From positions 130,001-194,000 of the forward strand of contig JBAMJV010000888.1 in NCBI GenBank assembly GCA_037951105.1: a DNA stretch of 64,000 nucleotides, given 5' to 3'. Each line of letters begins with the position of its first letter. Positions within the stretch are counted from its first letter, which is position 1. The position numbers and the translations under genes are program-made. The notes beneath the pieces are model-generated. The model was not told where the DNA came from and ran no database searches. It worked only from the letters and a program-made list of their open reading frames with translations. This document shows, in pieces, positions 25,501-30,873 of the stretch. This stretch comes from Echinarachnius parma (Eukaryota > Echinodermata > Echinoidea > Clypeasteroida > Echinarachniidae).

Positions 25501-26525
25501 CTTTCCTAGTTGGCACCATCAACAACAATATCTTGACAAGTGGCCACAGGTCAAAGGTCAAAGAGATAATTTTTGCAATTCATAACTGTTATAATTGACC
25601 ATGGGTCATTTATCTCTGCCTATAGACGAAGGATCTGCCAGATTCAAAGCTTGCGGCTACATTGACTTACATTTTTATTACACTTGCCTTTATAGTGGAC
25701 AAGCAGTTTTCAGCAATTTTTATATTTATTCATAAAGTCTGTTATTGTTACTTGCCTGGTACAGAGAGATGTGTGCAGAATTTGGAGCTGAGATGCTGGC
25801 ATTCCAAGAGCGGGGTGCCATCCAGGAGCTACTGACGGAAGGTCAGAGGTCAAAGGTCATGAAGAGAATTGTTGGGCCAATGTTCATTGGTGCTGTTATG
25901 CACAAGTGTTGTATTTCTTGTCCTGTACAGAGATATATGTGCAGTGTTTGGAGCCGAGATGCAGGGATTCTTAAAACGTAGCACCATCCAGGAACTGCTG
26001 ACGGAAGGTCACAGTTCAAAGGTCATACAAATAACTGCTGTGTCAAAGATCATAAAGCCAATGAATTGTTACAATCTAATAAGTTGTCCTTTAACAGAGA
26101 TCTGTGTTCAGCGTTTGTAGCTGAGATGCTAGCACCATTCAAGCTATCTTGAACAGGTCAAAGGTCGCAGGTGAAAGGTCATAAAGAAAACTAACTAACC
26201 ATTTCCTTTATTGTCATGTGCAGAGATCTGTGTGCAGCGTTTGGAGCTGAGATGCTAGCACTATTCAAGCTATCTTGAACAAGTCAAAGGTCGCAGGTCG
26301 CAGGTCATAAAGAAAACTAACTAAACAATTTCTTTTATTGTCATGTGCAGAGATCTGTGTGCAGCGTTTGGAGCCGAGATGCTGGGATTCCTAGAACGTG
26401 GCACCATCCAGGAGCTGCTGACGGAAGGTCGCAGGTCAAAGGTCATGAAGACCAAGACACTGGCCACCTGGGCGACCAAGGAGATCAAGAAGCTGAGAGC
26501 AGCACAGGACAACAAGACTCAATGA
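7262..26525 (+). CDS. KPNB1: Importin subunit beta-1 (karyopherin beta 1), complete, 20 coding exons
   Basis: Nuclear import receptor: it carries importin-alpha/NLS cargo through the nuclear pore by binding FG-nucleoporins and releases cargo when it binds RanGTP. I joined exons 7262-7301, 8422-8480, 9021-9203, 10116-10319, 10684-10760, 11790-11865, 12731-12880, 14095-14205, 14926-15027, 16707-16881, 17571-17815, 18754-18881, 19241-19388, 20610-20681, 21046-21193, 22435-22625, 23052-23195, 23668-23776, 25210-25324 and 26351-26525. All introns are GT-AG, phases agree, and the 2652 nt give 883 residues plus stop; human is 876. The protein aligns end to end with vertebrate importin beta-1 and is all HEAT repeats. 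The acidic loop of HEAT 8 (NDDEDEWNP) falls at about residues 338-346. The start is in a strong context (A at -3, G at +4). Several introns hold broken copies of adjacent exon edges. The 5' UTR start and promoter were not resolved. Confidence 0.97.
7620..7699. repeat. 80-bp TTAACCC mini-element
   Basis: Starts ttaaccccttgaccacggga and ends gggaatgggttaa, both ends at TTAA, with gtctatggggatt inside. It belongs to a family of similar 75-90 bp units elsewhere in the window. It lies in KPNB1 intron 1. Confidence 0.75.
8422..8480 (+). CDS. KPNB1: KPNB1 exon 2
   Basis: Residues 14-33, with the AQKFLEQAA core of HEAT repeat 1. The acceptor is tacag at 8417-8421 after a pyrimidine tract; the donor gtgagt is at 8481. 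Phase 1 in, phase 0 out. Confidence 0.94.
9021..9203 (+). CDS. KPNB1: KPNB1 exon 3
   Basis: Residues 34-94, 61 whole codons. Contains the family-typical [13 protein letters not shown] and QYQHRWL. Acceptor ttccag, donor gtgagt. This covers HEAT 2, part of the N-terminal RanGTP-binding surface in the family. Confidence 0.95.
9527..10025 (+). pseudogene. Three decayed tandem copies of KPNB1 exon 4
   Basis: Copies begin at 9527, 9715 and 9905, each right after an AG acceptor (ccgcag, ttccag, cgcag), and open with [28 protein letters not shown] and [14 protein letters not shown]. Each has internal deletions and reaches a stop within about 20-32 codons, so none can replace exon 4. The unit, about 190-200 bp, includes the exon front and a CATC-rich stretch of intron. 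They are splice-site-bearing remnants of local tandem duplication. Confidence 0.9.
10116..10319 (+). CDS. KPNB1: KPNB1 exon 4 (functional copy of an exon array)
   Basis: Residues 95-162, 68 whole codons, with [23 protein letters not shown] and [11 protein letters not shown] motifs of HEAT 3-4 (each named here only in part). Acceptor tccag, donor gtgagt. Three decayed copies of this exon lie just upstream (9527, 9715, 9905). This is the only copy with the full length and no stop. Confidence 0.96.
10684..10760 (+). CDS. KPNB1: KPNB1 exon 5
   Basis: Residues 163-187 plus two bases of the next codon. Contains [16 protein letters not shown], a near match to the vertebrate sequence. Acceptor ttcag, donor gtgagt. 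Confidence 0.95.
10775..11086. mobile_element. Foldback MITE, copy 1
   Basis: Left end tgtttcacaaagatcctaag, right end its reverse complement cttaggatctttgtgaaaca. The arms continue for over 50 bp with small differences. It shares ends and internal atggaaagccattag with the element at 63157-63512. It lies in KPNB1 intron 5. Confidence 0.9.
11153..11378. mobile_element. Inverted-repeat element with ctcgacactagc ends
   Basis: ctcgacactagc at the left and gctagtgtggag near the right end are imperfect reverse complements. Internal gcccgg and cttgccc stretches resemble parts of the larger foldback at 45991-46905. Confidence 0.6.
11596..11675 (-). repeat. tRNA-like sequence (tRNA-derived SINE head or degenerate tRNA)
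   Basis: Read on the minus strand it has a box A-like TTGGTCTAGTGGTCAGTGCT and a box B GGTTCGAACCT with tRNA spacing. No clean acceptor stem was seen, so I treat it as a SINE head or pseudogene and not as a working tRNA. It lies in KPNB1 intron 5. Confidence 0.6.
11790..11865 (+). CDS. KPNB1: KPNB1 exon 6
   Basis: Residues 188-213, with [20 protein letters not shown] of HEAT 5. Acceptor tttacag, donor gtaagt. The first base completes the Asn188 codon split by the intron. Confidence 0.95.
12229..12270 (+). pseudogene. Decayed copy of KPNB1 exon 7 acceptor edge
   Basis: tgatgtagctgagaggctta and the following bases match the exon 7 start (tttttaggctgagagacaca), with scattered substitutions and a stop soon after. 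It lies about 500 bp upstream of the real exon 7. Confidence 0.65.
12450..12632. mobile_element. MITE with tacagtcaaacctgt ends
   Basis: Left tacagtcaaacctgtctta and right acaggtttgactgta are inverted repeats. The interior alternates ctgtctatag and ggccacc motifs. Related copies lie at 15244-15392 and 29895-30040. Confidence 0.85.
12731..12880 (+). CDS. KPNB1: KPNB1 exon 7
   Basis: Residues 214-263, 50 whole codons, with MQVVCEATQ and [17 protein letters not shown] of HEAT 6. Acceptor tttttag, donor gtaagg. Its acceptor edge is echoed at 12229-12270 and its donor edge twice at 12978-13130. Confidence 0.95.
12978..13130 (+). repeat. Two tandem copies of KPNB1 exon 7 donor edge
   Basis: The last bases of exon 7 with its donor (agcgccctttttgcggtaag) recur as agtgctgtttttgcattaag (from 12982) and agtgccctttttgtggtaag (from 13096). 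Each is followed by the same intron sequence (ttccttgacaatgtat and onward). The unit is about 115 bp. The first copy has lost its GT donor; the second keeps it. Confidence 0.85.
13122..13354. mobile_element. Family B MITE fragment
   Basis: Matches the right half of family B: tctctttcgttataaagata, acttggac-like centre and tcactagatccctttaa at the end. Its left part is missing. The next element begins exactly at its terminal TTAA. Confidence 0.8.
13355..13994. mobile_element. Foldback element with cagagctgccaac ends and poly(A)/poly(T) core
   Basis: cagagctgccaactagta at the left and gttggcagctctg at the right are inverted repeats. Near the left end, about 47 A residues (13442-13489) are followed by a short spacer and about 35 T residues. 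A smaller relative is at 50647-50865. It directly abuts the TTAA of a family B remnant. Confidence 0.75.
14095..14205 (+). CDS. KPNB1: KPNB1 exon 8
   Basis: Residues 264-300, 37 codons. Contains [20 protein letters not shown], identical to the vertebrate protein over that stretch. Acceptor tttcag. The donor is gtacag, weaker than the other donors. Confidence 0.95.
14640..14705 (-). repeat. tRNA-like SINE remnant
   Basis: The minus strand shows a box A-like GATGGTTGAGCACC and a box B-like GGTTTCATTCC with tRNA-like spacing. No full tRNA fold is evident. It lies in KPNB1 intron 8. Confidence 0.4.
14926..15027 (+). CDS. KPNB1: KPNB1 exon 9
   Basis: Residues 301-334, 34 codons. Contains [17 protein letters not shown]. 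Acceptor tttcag, donor gtaaga. Confidence 0.94.
15244..15392. mobile_element. MITE related to 12450-12632
   Basis: Shares gacctgtctatagcagccaa, ctgcctatagtggccacc and aacaatgttatggaacctgt with the 12450 copy. The right end aacaggttttactgta pairs with the left end. Confidence 0.85.
15599..15984. mobile_element. TTAA-type MITE, family B copy 2
   Basis: Begins ttaaagggacttggtaacat and ends agttactagatccctttaa with TTAA at both ends. Internal sequence matches the copies at 16302 (reverse orientation) and 24724. Confidence 0.9.
16302..16678. mobile_element. TTAA-type MITE, family B copy 3 (opposite orientation)
   Basis: Begins ttaaagggatctagtaactt and ends atgttacgaagtccctttaa. It is the reverse complement of copy 2 along most of its length. 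The two lie 318 bp apart in KPNB1 intron 9 and could pair in the transcript. Confidence 0.9.
16707..16881 (+). CDS. KPNB1: KPNB1 exon 10 (acidic loop)
   Basis: Residues 335-392. Opens with the acidic loop [12 protein letters not shown], the HEAT 8 loop that contacts Ran and importin-alpha in the family, followed by [16 protein letters not shown] and [10 protein letters not shown]. Acceptor ttgcag, donor gtaaga. A copy of the donor edge lies at 17168-17222. Confidence 0.96.
17168..17222 (+). repeat. Copy of KPNB1 exon 10 donor edge
   Basis: ttatggcatttggtaagaga, then an atattaggtcacact intron match, repeats the exon 10 end (catggcatttggtaagaaaa, then atataaggtcacact). It is about 290 bp downstream of the real donor, and its GT donor is intact. 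Confidence 0.85.
17374..17448 (+). pseudogene. Truncated copy of KPNB1 exon 11 front
   Basis: After an intact acceptor (tttttag at 17367-17373) this reads [20 protein letters not shown], matching the exon 11 start [20 protein letters not shown], then diverges into DRRQSFY. The duplicated unit is about 197 bp and includes the TTCATCATTA-type intron sequence before each copy. It is open but lacks the back of the exon and a matching donor, so use would destroy the HEAT repeat. Confidence 0.9.
17571..17815 (+). CDS. KPNB1: KPNB1 exon 11
   Basis: Residues 393-474. Contains [18 protein letters not shown] and [11 protein letters not shown] of HEAT 9-11, the central region that binds the importin-alpha IBB domain in the family. 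Acceptor atttag, donor gtaggt. Broken copies flank it on both sides. Confidence 0.96.
17895..17990 (+). pseudogene. Copy of KPNB1 exon 11 back end
   Basis: Repeats the last third of exon 11 and its donor: [20 protein letters not shown] then WW in place of CW, followed by the same gtaggtagttaa. Only a few bases differ, so the copy is young. It has no acceptor. It lies about 140 bp downstream of the matching part of exon 11. Confidence 0.9.
18300..18388. repeat. 89-bp near-perfect hairpin
   Basis: cgcggtgaaatgacgtggca and the following bases pair with their reverse complement ending tcatttcaccgcg. Arms are about 39 bp around a loop of about 10. It abuts the inverted element at 18385-18532. Confidence 0.9.
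18385..18532 (-). mobile_element. Element H, inverted copy in intron 11
   Basis: Reverse complement of 21883-22020. Shared blocks include aaaatggcgga, ggtaccccagggtacc, catcatatg and gcgcgcgattgtatgcacgc. Confidence 0.88.
18634..18697 (+). pseudogene. Decayed copy of KPNB1 exon 12 front
   Basis: Reads [13 protein letters not shown] as in exon 12, then diverges (RECEGVVS, stop). The acceptor AG is lost: the bases before it read tcatttttca. It lies about 115 bp upstream of exon 12. Confidence 0.85.
18754..18881 (+). CDS. KPNB1: KPNB1 exon 12
   Basis: Residues 475-516 plus two bases. Contains [13 protein letters not shown] and [12 protein letters not shown] of HEAT 12. Acceptor ctccag, donor gtaggt. 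Confidence 0.95.
19241..19388 (+). CDS. KPNB1: KPNB1 exon 13
   Basis: Residues 517-566. Contains [18 protein letters not shown] and RIQLILQME of HEAT 13. Acceptor tttcag. The donor is gtaacc, a weak site. Four decayed copies of this donor edge follow at 19837-20380. Confidence 0.95.
19515..19806 (+). mobile_element. tRNA-derived SINE with 15-bp target-site duplication
   Basis: The head has box A (tggcttagcggttagagtg) and box B (GGTTCGAACCC), then about 220 bp of SINE body ending gactttaactttta. The direct repeat CTTTGTGATTGTGAC occurs at 19500-19514 and at 19807-19821, exactly flanking the element. That is strong evidence of a retrotransposed insertion. It lies in KPNB1 intron 13. Confidence 0.93.
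19837..20380 (+). repeat. Four decayed copies of KPNB1 exon 13 donor edge
   Basis: Starts near 19837, 20034, 20155 and 20309. Each carries remnants of agaggatacagctcatcc, then the exon end and donor, then intron sequence with tacaggnctcaaata and strings of actggcccac. The copies at 20034 and 20309 keep gaggtaacatttacagg-type donors. The first copy is the best exon match (agaggatacagctcattcta). The SINE at 19515-19806 sits between the real donor and this array. Confidence 0.8.
20610..20681 (+). CDS. KPNB1: KPNB1 exon 14
   Basis: Residues 567-590, 24 codons. Contains [13 protein letters not shown], matching vertebrate [13 protein letters not shown]. Acceptor cacag, donor gtgaga. Confidence 0.95.
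21046..21193 (+). CDS. KPNB1: KPNB1 exon 15
   Basis: Residues 591-639 plus one base. Contains [18 protein letters not shown] and [16 protein letters not shown] of HEAT 14. Acceptor cgcag, donor gtgagt. The donor runs directly into a GAT-rich microsatellite. Confidence 0.95.
21198..21440 (+). repeat. GAT/GGTGAT microsatellite in KPNB1 intron 15
   Basis: A long purine-biased run of gatgat and ggtgat units, with a near-perfect hexamer tract at about 21312-21378. It separates exon 15 from its downstream copy. On the minus strand it produces poly-His and poly-Ser-Pro reading frames with no coding meaning. Confidence 0.9.
21473..21536 (+). pseudogene. Decayed copy of KPNB1 exon 15 back end
   Basis: agtgggaagtcaaggggtgt and onward repeats the exon 15 coding stretch for [21 protein letters not shown] single-base deletion breaks the frame in the ALLAV part. 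The donor region reads ggtggg instead of ggtgag. Confidence 0.88.
21883..22096 (+). mobile_element. Element H with inverted ends, intron 15
   Basis: Left tcatatgatgacataaatgg and right gtgtcatcatatg form inverted repeats, each next to a ggtacc-rich palindrome. The copy at 18385-18532 is in the opposite orientation. Together they flank KPNB1 exons 12-15. Confidence 0.85.
22255..22336 (-). mobile_element. Fragment of the same SINE family
   Basis: Read on the minus strand, tcataccaaagactta and tctagccagg-like blocks match the body of the SINE at 19515-19806. The tRNA-like head is largely missing. Confidence 0.75.
22435..22625 (+). CDS. KPNB1: KPNB1 exon 16
   Basis: Residues 640-703. Contains [12 protein letters not shown] and [19 protein letters not shown] of HEAT 15-16. 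Acceptor ttacag, donor gtcagt. Confidence 0.96.
23052..23195 (+). CDS. KPNB1: KPNB1 exon 17
   Basis: Residues 704-751, 48 codons. Contains [20 protein letters not shown] and LTLQQAS. Acceptor ttgcag, donor gtaaga. Confidence 0.96.
23668..23776 (+). CDS. KPNB1: KPNB1 exon 18
   Basis: Residues 752-787 plus one base. Contains [20 protein letters not shown] and VQGLKGD, close to vertebrate. Acceptor ttccag, donor gtgagt. Confidence 0.96.
24076..24357. mobile_element. TTAA-flanked element with TTAACCCTATTTAACTGGG ends
   Basis: Left ttaaccctatttaactgggc; right ccagttaacatagggttaa is its near reverse complement; both at TTAA. The interior has G- and C-homopolymers. Its ends resemble those of the larger element at 55991-57684. 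It lies in KPNB1 intron 18. Confidence 0.8.
24724..25160. mobile_element. TTAA-type MITE, family B copy 4
   Basis: ttaaagggatctggtaacaa to gttactagatccctttaa. It resembles copy 2 but carries an extra block of about 60 bp (taaggggctattttg and onward) in the left half. Confidence 0.88.
25210..25324 (+). CDS. KPNB1: KPNB1 exon 19
   Basis: Residues 788-825 plus two bases. Contains [20 protein letters not shown], matching vertebrate [20 protein letters not shown]. Acceptor tttctag, donor gtgagt. It splices to the last exon across four or five copies of that exon. Confidence 0.94.
25450..25565 (+). pseudogene. Oldest decayed copy of KPNB1 exon 20
   Basis: gagatgctgg-like and ggcaccatc-like stretches line up with the terminal exon, but the acceptor is lost (gtacataaat instead of gtgcagagat) and the reading is broken. 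It still ends in a perfect AGGTCAAAGGTCA at 25548-25560. Confidence 0.75.
25765..25981 (+). pseudogene. Open copy of KPNB1 exon 20, possible alternative terminal exon (copy b)
   Basis: After an intact acceptor (tacag) it reads in the exon 19 frame: [20 protein letters not shown], then [13 protein letters not shown], then a novel tail to a stop at 25979-25981. It lacks the [13 protein letters not shown] end of the normal exon. It is either a young duplicate under decay or a real alternative last exon. Transcript data would decide. Confidence 0.6.
25931..26120 (+). pseudogene. Open copy of KPNB1 exon 20, possible alternative terminal exon (copy c)
   Basis: Acceptor tgtacag is intact, and the frame from exon 19 reads [20 protein letters not shown], then [11 protein letters not shown] and a divergent tail to a stop at 26118-26120. 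As in copy b, the normal C-terminal [11 protein letters not shown] segment is missing. Confidence 0.6.
26098..26152 (+). pseudogene. Copy d of KPNB1 exon 20, early stop
   Basis: Acceptor taacag is intact. Reads [17 protein letters not shown] then TGA at 26150. An AGGTCAAAGGTC remnant follows. Splicing here would truncate the protein near residue 843. Confidence 0.75.
26224..26278 (+). pseudogene. Copy e of KPNB1 exon 20, early stop
   Basis: The acceptor (catgtgcag) and first codons are the same as the functional exon, reading [17 protein letters not shown] then TGA at 26276. It sits only 127 bp before the true acceptor and shares the FKLS-stop end with copy d, so d and e derive from one another. 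Confidence 0.8.
26351..26525 (+). CDS. KPNB1: KPNB1 exon 20 (last coding exon, stop)
   Basis: Residues 826-883 and TGA at 26523-26525. Contains [40 protein letters not shown] and ATKEIKKLR, matching the vertebrate C-terminus ([11 protein letters not shown] and ATKELRKLK). Acceptor gtgcag. The RSKVM codons contain a perfect DR1 hormone-receptor motif at 26433-26445. A donor-like ggtgagtg follows the stop by 8 nt. Confidence 0.95.
26433..26445 (+). promoter_or_regulatory. Perfect DR1 motif inside the KPNB1 last exon
   Basis: AGGTCAAAGGTCA: two AGGTCA half-sites spaced by one base, the consensus for RXR/HNF4/COUP-TF class receptors. It encodes RSKVM, so coding constraint alone may explain it. 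The same motif survives in decayed copies at 25548-25560 and 25847-25859. Confidence 0.4.
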
Positions 26526-27139
26526 GAACGCGGGTGAGTGTTCCTGCACTGCATGCTAGAAATACGTTTGCTCGTCTTTGTAGCCCAGTTGAGCAATTCA
26601 GGGTCAAAGTTTTTTAACCCAATCTGGACTGATTGATTTTGGAATAACATGAATGTTCAATAGACCCAAGCCAAAGTATTTTCAGGGCCAGTCCAGGGCC
26701 CCGTAACATAAAGATTCAGGATAATAGTACGATCTCAATCAATTGATTATATGATTAATTGTGAATCTTTATGTTACGGGGCCCTGAACGGGTTAAATTT
26801 GAGTGGCTCAAATCCTGAATTGAATCTGGCGGCACTGAAAATTAGAAAAAAATATTATTGAGTCTCATATCTGTTTACCCGTTAAAACATGTGAAATTAG
26901 CACTAGTGAAATGTTGATGGCCCATTACATGACATGCTTTCATACCAAATTGATAATTGTGGCTAAAACTTTTGACTATTACCAGGTCTATAGACAAACA
27001 TTCATGTATGGCAACTCATATATTCCATCTCTGAAATAAACAGTTTTGTGATTTGTCCTTTGAAAATGTTCTCAAGTACATGTACCTGTAGAAGAAGTTT
27101 GCATTATTTTTTGTTCCTGTTTTATTTCCCATGTGCAGC
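26526..27139 (+). other. KPNB1 3' UTR start with a possible 3' UTR intron
   Basis: A strong donor (cgg|gtgagtg at 26534) follows the stop by 8 nt. A possible acceptor (atgtgcag) ends at 27138, before a stretch rich in CAGCAGCAG. An intron this close to the stop would not trigger nonsense-mediated decay. The region also holds a short foldback at 26694-26786. UTR structure and polyadenylation are unproven. Confidence 0.4.
26694..26786. repeat. Short foldback element (93 bp)
   Basis: Perfect terminal inverted repeats of about 25 bp: cagggccccgtaacataaag at the left and its reverse complement ending at 26786. They enclose about 40 bp of AT-rich sequence. It is a MITE-like hairpin; no second copy was seen here. 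Confidence 0.85.
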
Positions 27140-27336
27140 CTCTGTGACTGATACTATAGTGGCAAGTACCATCATGCACTCCACCACAGGTAGACAGCCT
27201 GTCCAGTCCTTTGATTGGCCCACTTGGCTTACTCACCCGCTACAATCACCCAATCACAATGCAGCATCCAGTAGCAGCCTCAGCAGCAGCAGCTGTGTAA
27301 CATGTGGAGCACAGTTGTGCTCAAAATGTGAAAGAG

Positions 27337-27530
27337 AGAGAGAGAGAGGAAGAGAGTGAGTGTTAAAAAATAATGAGTGTGTGAAAGAGCGAGTGTGTTG
27401 AAATAGTGAGTGTTTTAAAGAGAGTGAGTGAGAGAAAAAGAGAGAGAGTGTGAGAGTTAGAGAGTGGTTAAGAGAGTGGAATATATGTGAGAAAAAGAGA
27501 AAAAGAGAGACTGAGTGTAAGCGTATGTGT
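27337..27530 (+). repeat. GA-rich simple sequence
   Basis: Runs of gagaga and gagtgtg with little else, in the likely KPNB1 3' UTR or just beyond. It produces Ser/Leu-rich minus-strand frames that are not genes. Confidence 0.85.
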
Positions 27531-28984
27531 GAGATGTTCCTGTTGTAAATGCTTCGATGAATGTGAGGTATGAAAAGGGTGAGTGTTTGAACCTGTCTGG
27601 AGTGGAATTGAGCATTGAGTTTGAATGTACGTACGAGCCCGCAAACAAGCGAACAAGCGAATGAACGTGTGTCTTTCATGAGATGTCGAGGCAAGAGAAG
27701 AGTGTGTGTATATGTGTCTGCAATCGTTTGTGAATCCTTGATTCAGTTCTAGTCTTTTCTTATTGAGAAACGGAAGGAAAATGGCAAAATTAGAAGAAAC
27801 AAATAATAAATGCACCAGTACTTTTTTTCTTGCAAAATTGTAAACAAACAAAAAAAAACTCAGGAACCTTTAATATGAAGGTTACTATTAATCGAAGGTG
27901 AGACCCCTTCACCATTATAATTGAGAAAAAAGCAGCTTAAAATAATGTCCAATAATGATCATAATATCGAGAAATAATGTGACTTTATTGGTGATAAAAT
28001 GTGCTATTTAACTAAATATAATTTTTTTTTTCTTCCTTGATGATATTTTTGTTATGTATTCTGGATTCCATGCCTTCCATGAAAAAGTCATTCGTGTTTA
28101 TTTCCTACCTTTTTTATTACATAAAATGTTTGTAGATTTTTAAAAAATCAAAAGTTTTGTGTACCTTTTTTGCAATATCTTTTATTATTTTGTCAAATGA
28201 CTGGAAAAAAAAATATTCAAATATAACTATTTGGGCTTGCAAAGCTGATTTAGTTGTAAACTGTATGAATGACCAAGTCTCAGTCTGGCCTTTTTGTGAC
28301 TTGCGCATTTGGAGAAGGACAAACAAAGTTTCGTTTTTGCACAAGATTGTTTCATTGAATTATTAGTGATTGTTATGAAATGTTTTCTGAGAATATGTCG
28401 GGTGTATTTGTCAGGTGACATGTCCAAATTTGTCACGTGACGCTTCTGTAATTGTGTTATGAATGTTTTTTGTATAATTTGTTTACATGCGACAGACAAC
28501 ATGCGGTGTCTTGTGTTGATGAATTTATGCTGAGAAACTTGTGGATGTTTTATAGTGGCAGTACAAACTCGGTGAGAAAGGGAGAAAGAGGTGAGAATAA
28601 AAGAGATATGCATAATAAACCCTGTCCTTATATTTCTTTAGACAACAACCCGTTAGTGTAAAATCCTGAAATGTCAGTCAATATTTCTTTTCTTTTTTGG
28701 ACAAAAATATGTTGCATCTGTGTGGGAATTATTAAAGACAGAACCATAAATGACTCTGTACCGTAATATGTGTGAGAGTTGTGCGTTGTGCATAACTGCG
28801 TTGGGCAAAAGGTTAAACTGTGAGACTGAGCAGATATTTGACAATGTGGGAGAGAGATTAAAATAATATTTTGTATTTCCAGTTTGTTATGGAACACCTT
28901 TATTTATCTTATTATTCCTTTTTTTGTTGTTGCCATCTTTATACTTCTTGTGTTAGTATTCAGTAGCCGTACACAGTGGAACCT

Positions 28985-29200
28985 CTATAGAGTACCGAAG
29001 TAGTGACGTCACATGCTTTTGTTATGGCATAGTAATGGTTCAACAACTTTTCCTTTCATACTGGCCTGTGGCAGTGGGTTGGAGCTGGACGAATGTCTTC
29101 TTAGCAACCGCTAGATCACCAATTCATTGCTTGCCTGACATTGTTTAGAACCATCACCCATGGCAATGAATAGCTCTGACGTCACACTTCGGTACTCTAT
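28985..29200. mobile_element. MITE with CRE-like (TGACGTCA) inverted ends
   Basis: Left tatagagtaccgaagtagtgacgtcaca and right tgacgtcacacttcggtactctata (given in full only here, each as one terminal repeat) pair. It abuts the next element at a shared TATA. A second copy is at 34369-34604. Confidence 0.85.
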
Positions 29201-29433
29201 ATGTGACGGCTAAAGCAAAACCCTGCACTTTCACATTTTAAGTTCACATAATGTGTGTAAAAAGACCTATGATTGTAAAAATTGAAACAATTGTATCACC
29301 GCCAATTATTGACCAATTTGTTAGAACAAAGCACCAAGTGAAAGCTTGTGAAGAGGCCTTTCTAATGATATGAACATCTACATTTCGATGTTTACCGACA
29401 AGTGCAGGGTTTTGCTATAGCCGGTCACATATA
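29198..29433. mobile_element. MITE with tatatgtgacggct ends
   Basis: Left tatatgtgacggctaaagca and right gctatagccggtcacatata are inverted repeats; the inner arms aaaccctgcactt and aagtgcagggttt also pair. It begins within the last bases of the neighbouring MITE. Confidence 0.9.
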
Positions 29434-29894
29434 ATAACAAGGAGCTTGGAGTCCATGAAAATCACCTAGTTATATCAGGTATCCTGTTATATCGGGGTAG
29501 AAAATCAAAAGAATATAAAGAGCTCAAAGCAGTGAAATTGCCTGGTTATAAACTGGTTTTCTTGTATCGGCGGTTCCACTGTATTACAGCCCAGCTTCTC
29601 AAAAGTTGGTTCCACTGTATTGCAGCCCGATTCATCAACAGTTGGTTAAAATTAAACCTGGGTTATTCTCGGCACCGCATGTGATGTCATTTAATAAAAA
29701 GTAATTTCTGTACTAAGTTTGGTTTATACGGACCGCATGTTAAATTTAGCCCATGCACTGAAAAAATCTAGGGGTAATTTTAACCCCTAATGAGAATTCA
29801 GGCCTGTCTCTTTTTTATGCCTCCACCGTTTATAGGGAGATAGAGATAGAACTCTGTAGTCTCCTCATGATCGTTTTATTTCACAAGTACATTC

Positions 29895-30040
29895 TAACCC
29901 GAGTAATAGCGGCCAACTGTCTATAGTGGCCACTACACGATTCCTCTGTATAAAAAACAGGTGTTATAATAGAAGAACCTGTTTATTGTGGCCACTTCTT
30001 TGTTTGATTTGGGTGGTCACTATACACAGGTTTGACCATA
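29895..30040. mobile_element. MITE related to 12450-12632
   Basis: Shares ctgtctatagtggccac and ggtggtcactatacacaggt with the intron 7 copy. It has lost part of the left end. Confidence 0.75.
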
Positions 30041-30783
30041 TTGAAGCTCCACATGTGTTTAGGTGAGATACTGTAAGTACAAACTGGTTTATACTGAAGA
30101 ACTAATAATTTTGATGATAATCCCTCTAAAAATACAACTTGATTTATATCTTACATGTACAATATAGAAGGACTTTCAACTAACGATTTTTATATTAATA
30201 CAGGTATGAACAAGTTGTGTACGTAGTTACTTGGTCATCAGGCTCGGCTATTTTATTAAAGAATATTGTCAACTTCTGCTAGCTACCTACTTACATGTAC
30301 ATGTATAAGACACACAGGGTCAAATTCTGTGGGTTAAATTATCTAATTTGACAAAGTTTATCCAACAGACTTGGTAAATTTGAACCATATGACTAAAATT
30401 AACTTAGGTGTTAAATTTAGCCCACCAATAAGAATTTGTCTCAATTTTTAGCAGGGTACACCTACTGTATTAATCACTTCCTAAGCTAGCACGTTTTGGG
30501 AAATTTTCTTCCAGATTTCTTTTTGTCAATCCTGGATGATGTGTAGTTAGGAATTAACCGCCTTGAAGGGAAACTAAGTTGATAGTTCTGAGAAAATGCT
30601 TGCTCCAAAGTTTTCCCCCTTCATACCTTTCCTGAATTTGTGAATAGTTGATAAATCAGTTTGTGTATAACCTATCCTGGTATATCAAGGTATATTTGCA
30701 AGAAAGCCGAGTGTTATATTATGAAGAACACTGTTACATTTCCCCCTTCTTTTTAGAGTGTTTTAGTCTAGTGGACAGCAATT

Positions 30784-30873
30784 TTAACCCGTTCAGGACT
30801 GGTCCCGAAAATACTCGGGCTTTGGGTCTATGGAGAATACATGTAACAAAATCTGTCAATCTTGAACGGGTTG
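30784..30873. repeat. TTAACCC mini-element, subtype 2
   Basis: ttaacccgttcaggactggt, then gggtctatgg, then tcttgaacgggttg. Closely related copies lie at 42908-42983 and 55918-55994. Confidence 0.75.

Noticed and set aside
27254..27851. Minus-strand frames of 127-146 codons, Ser/Leu/His-rich
   Set aside because: Translation of GA-rich simple sequence; no domain and no splice or family evidence.
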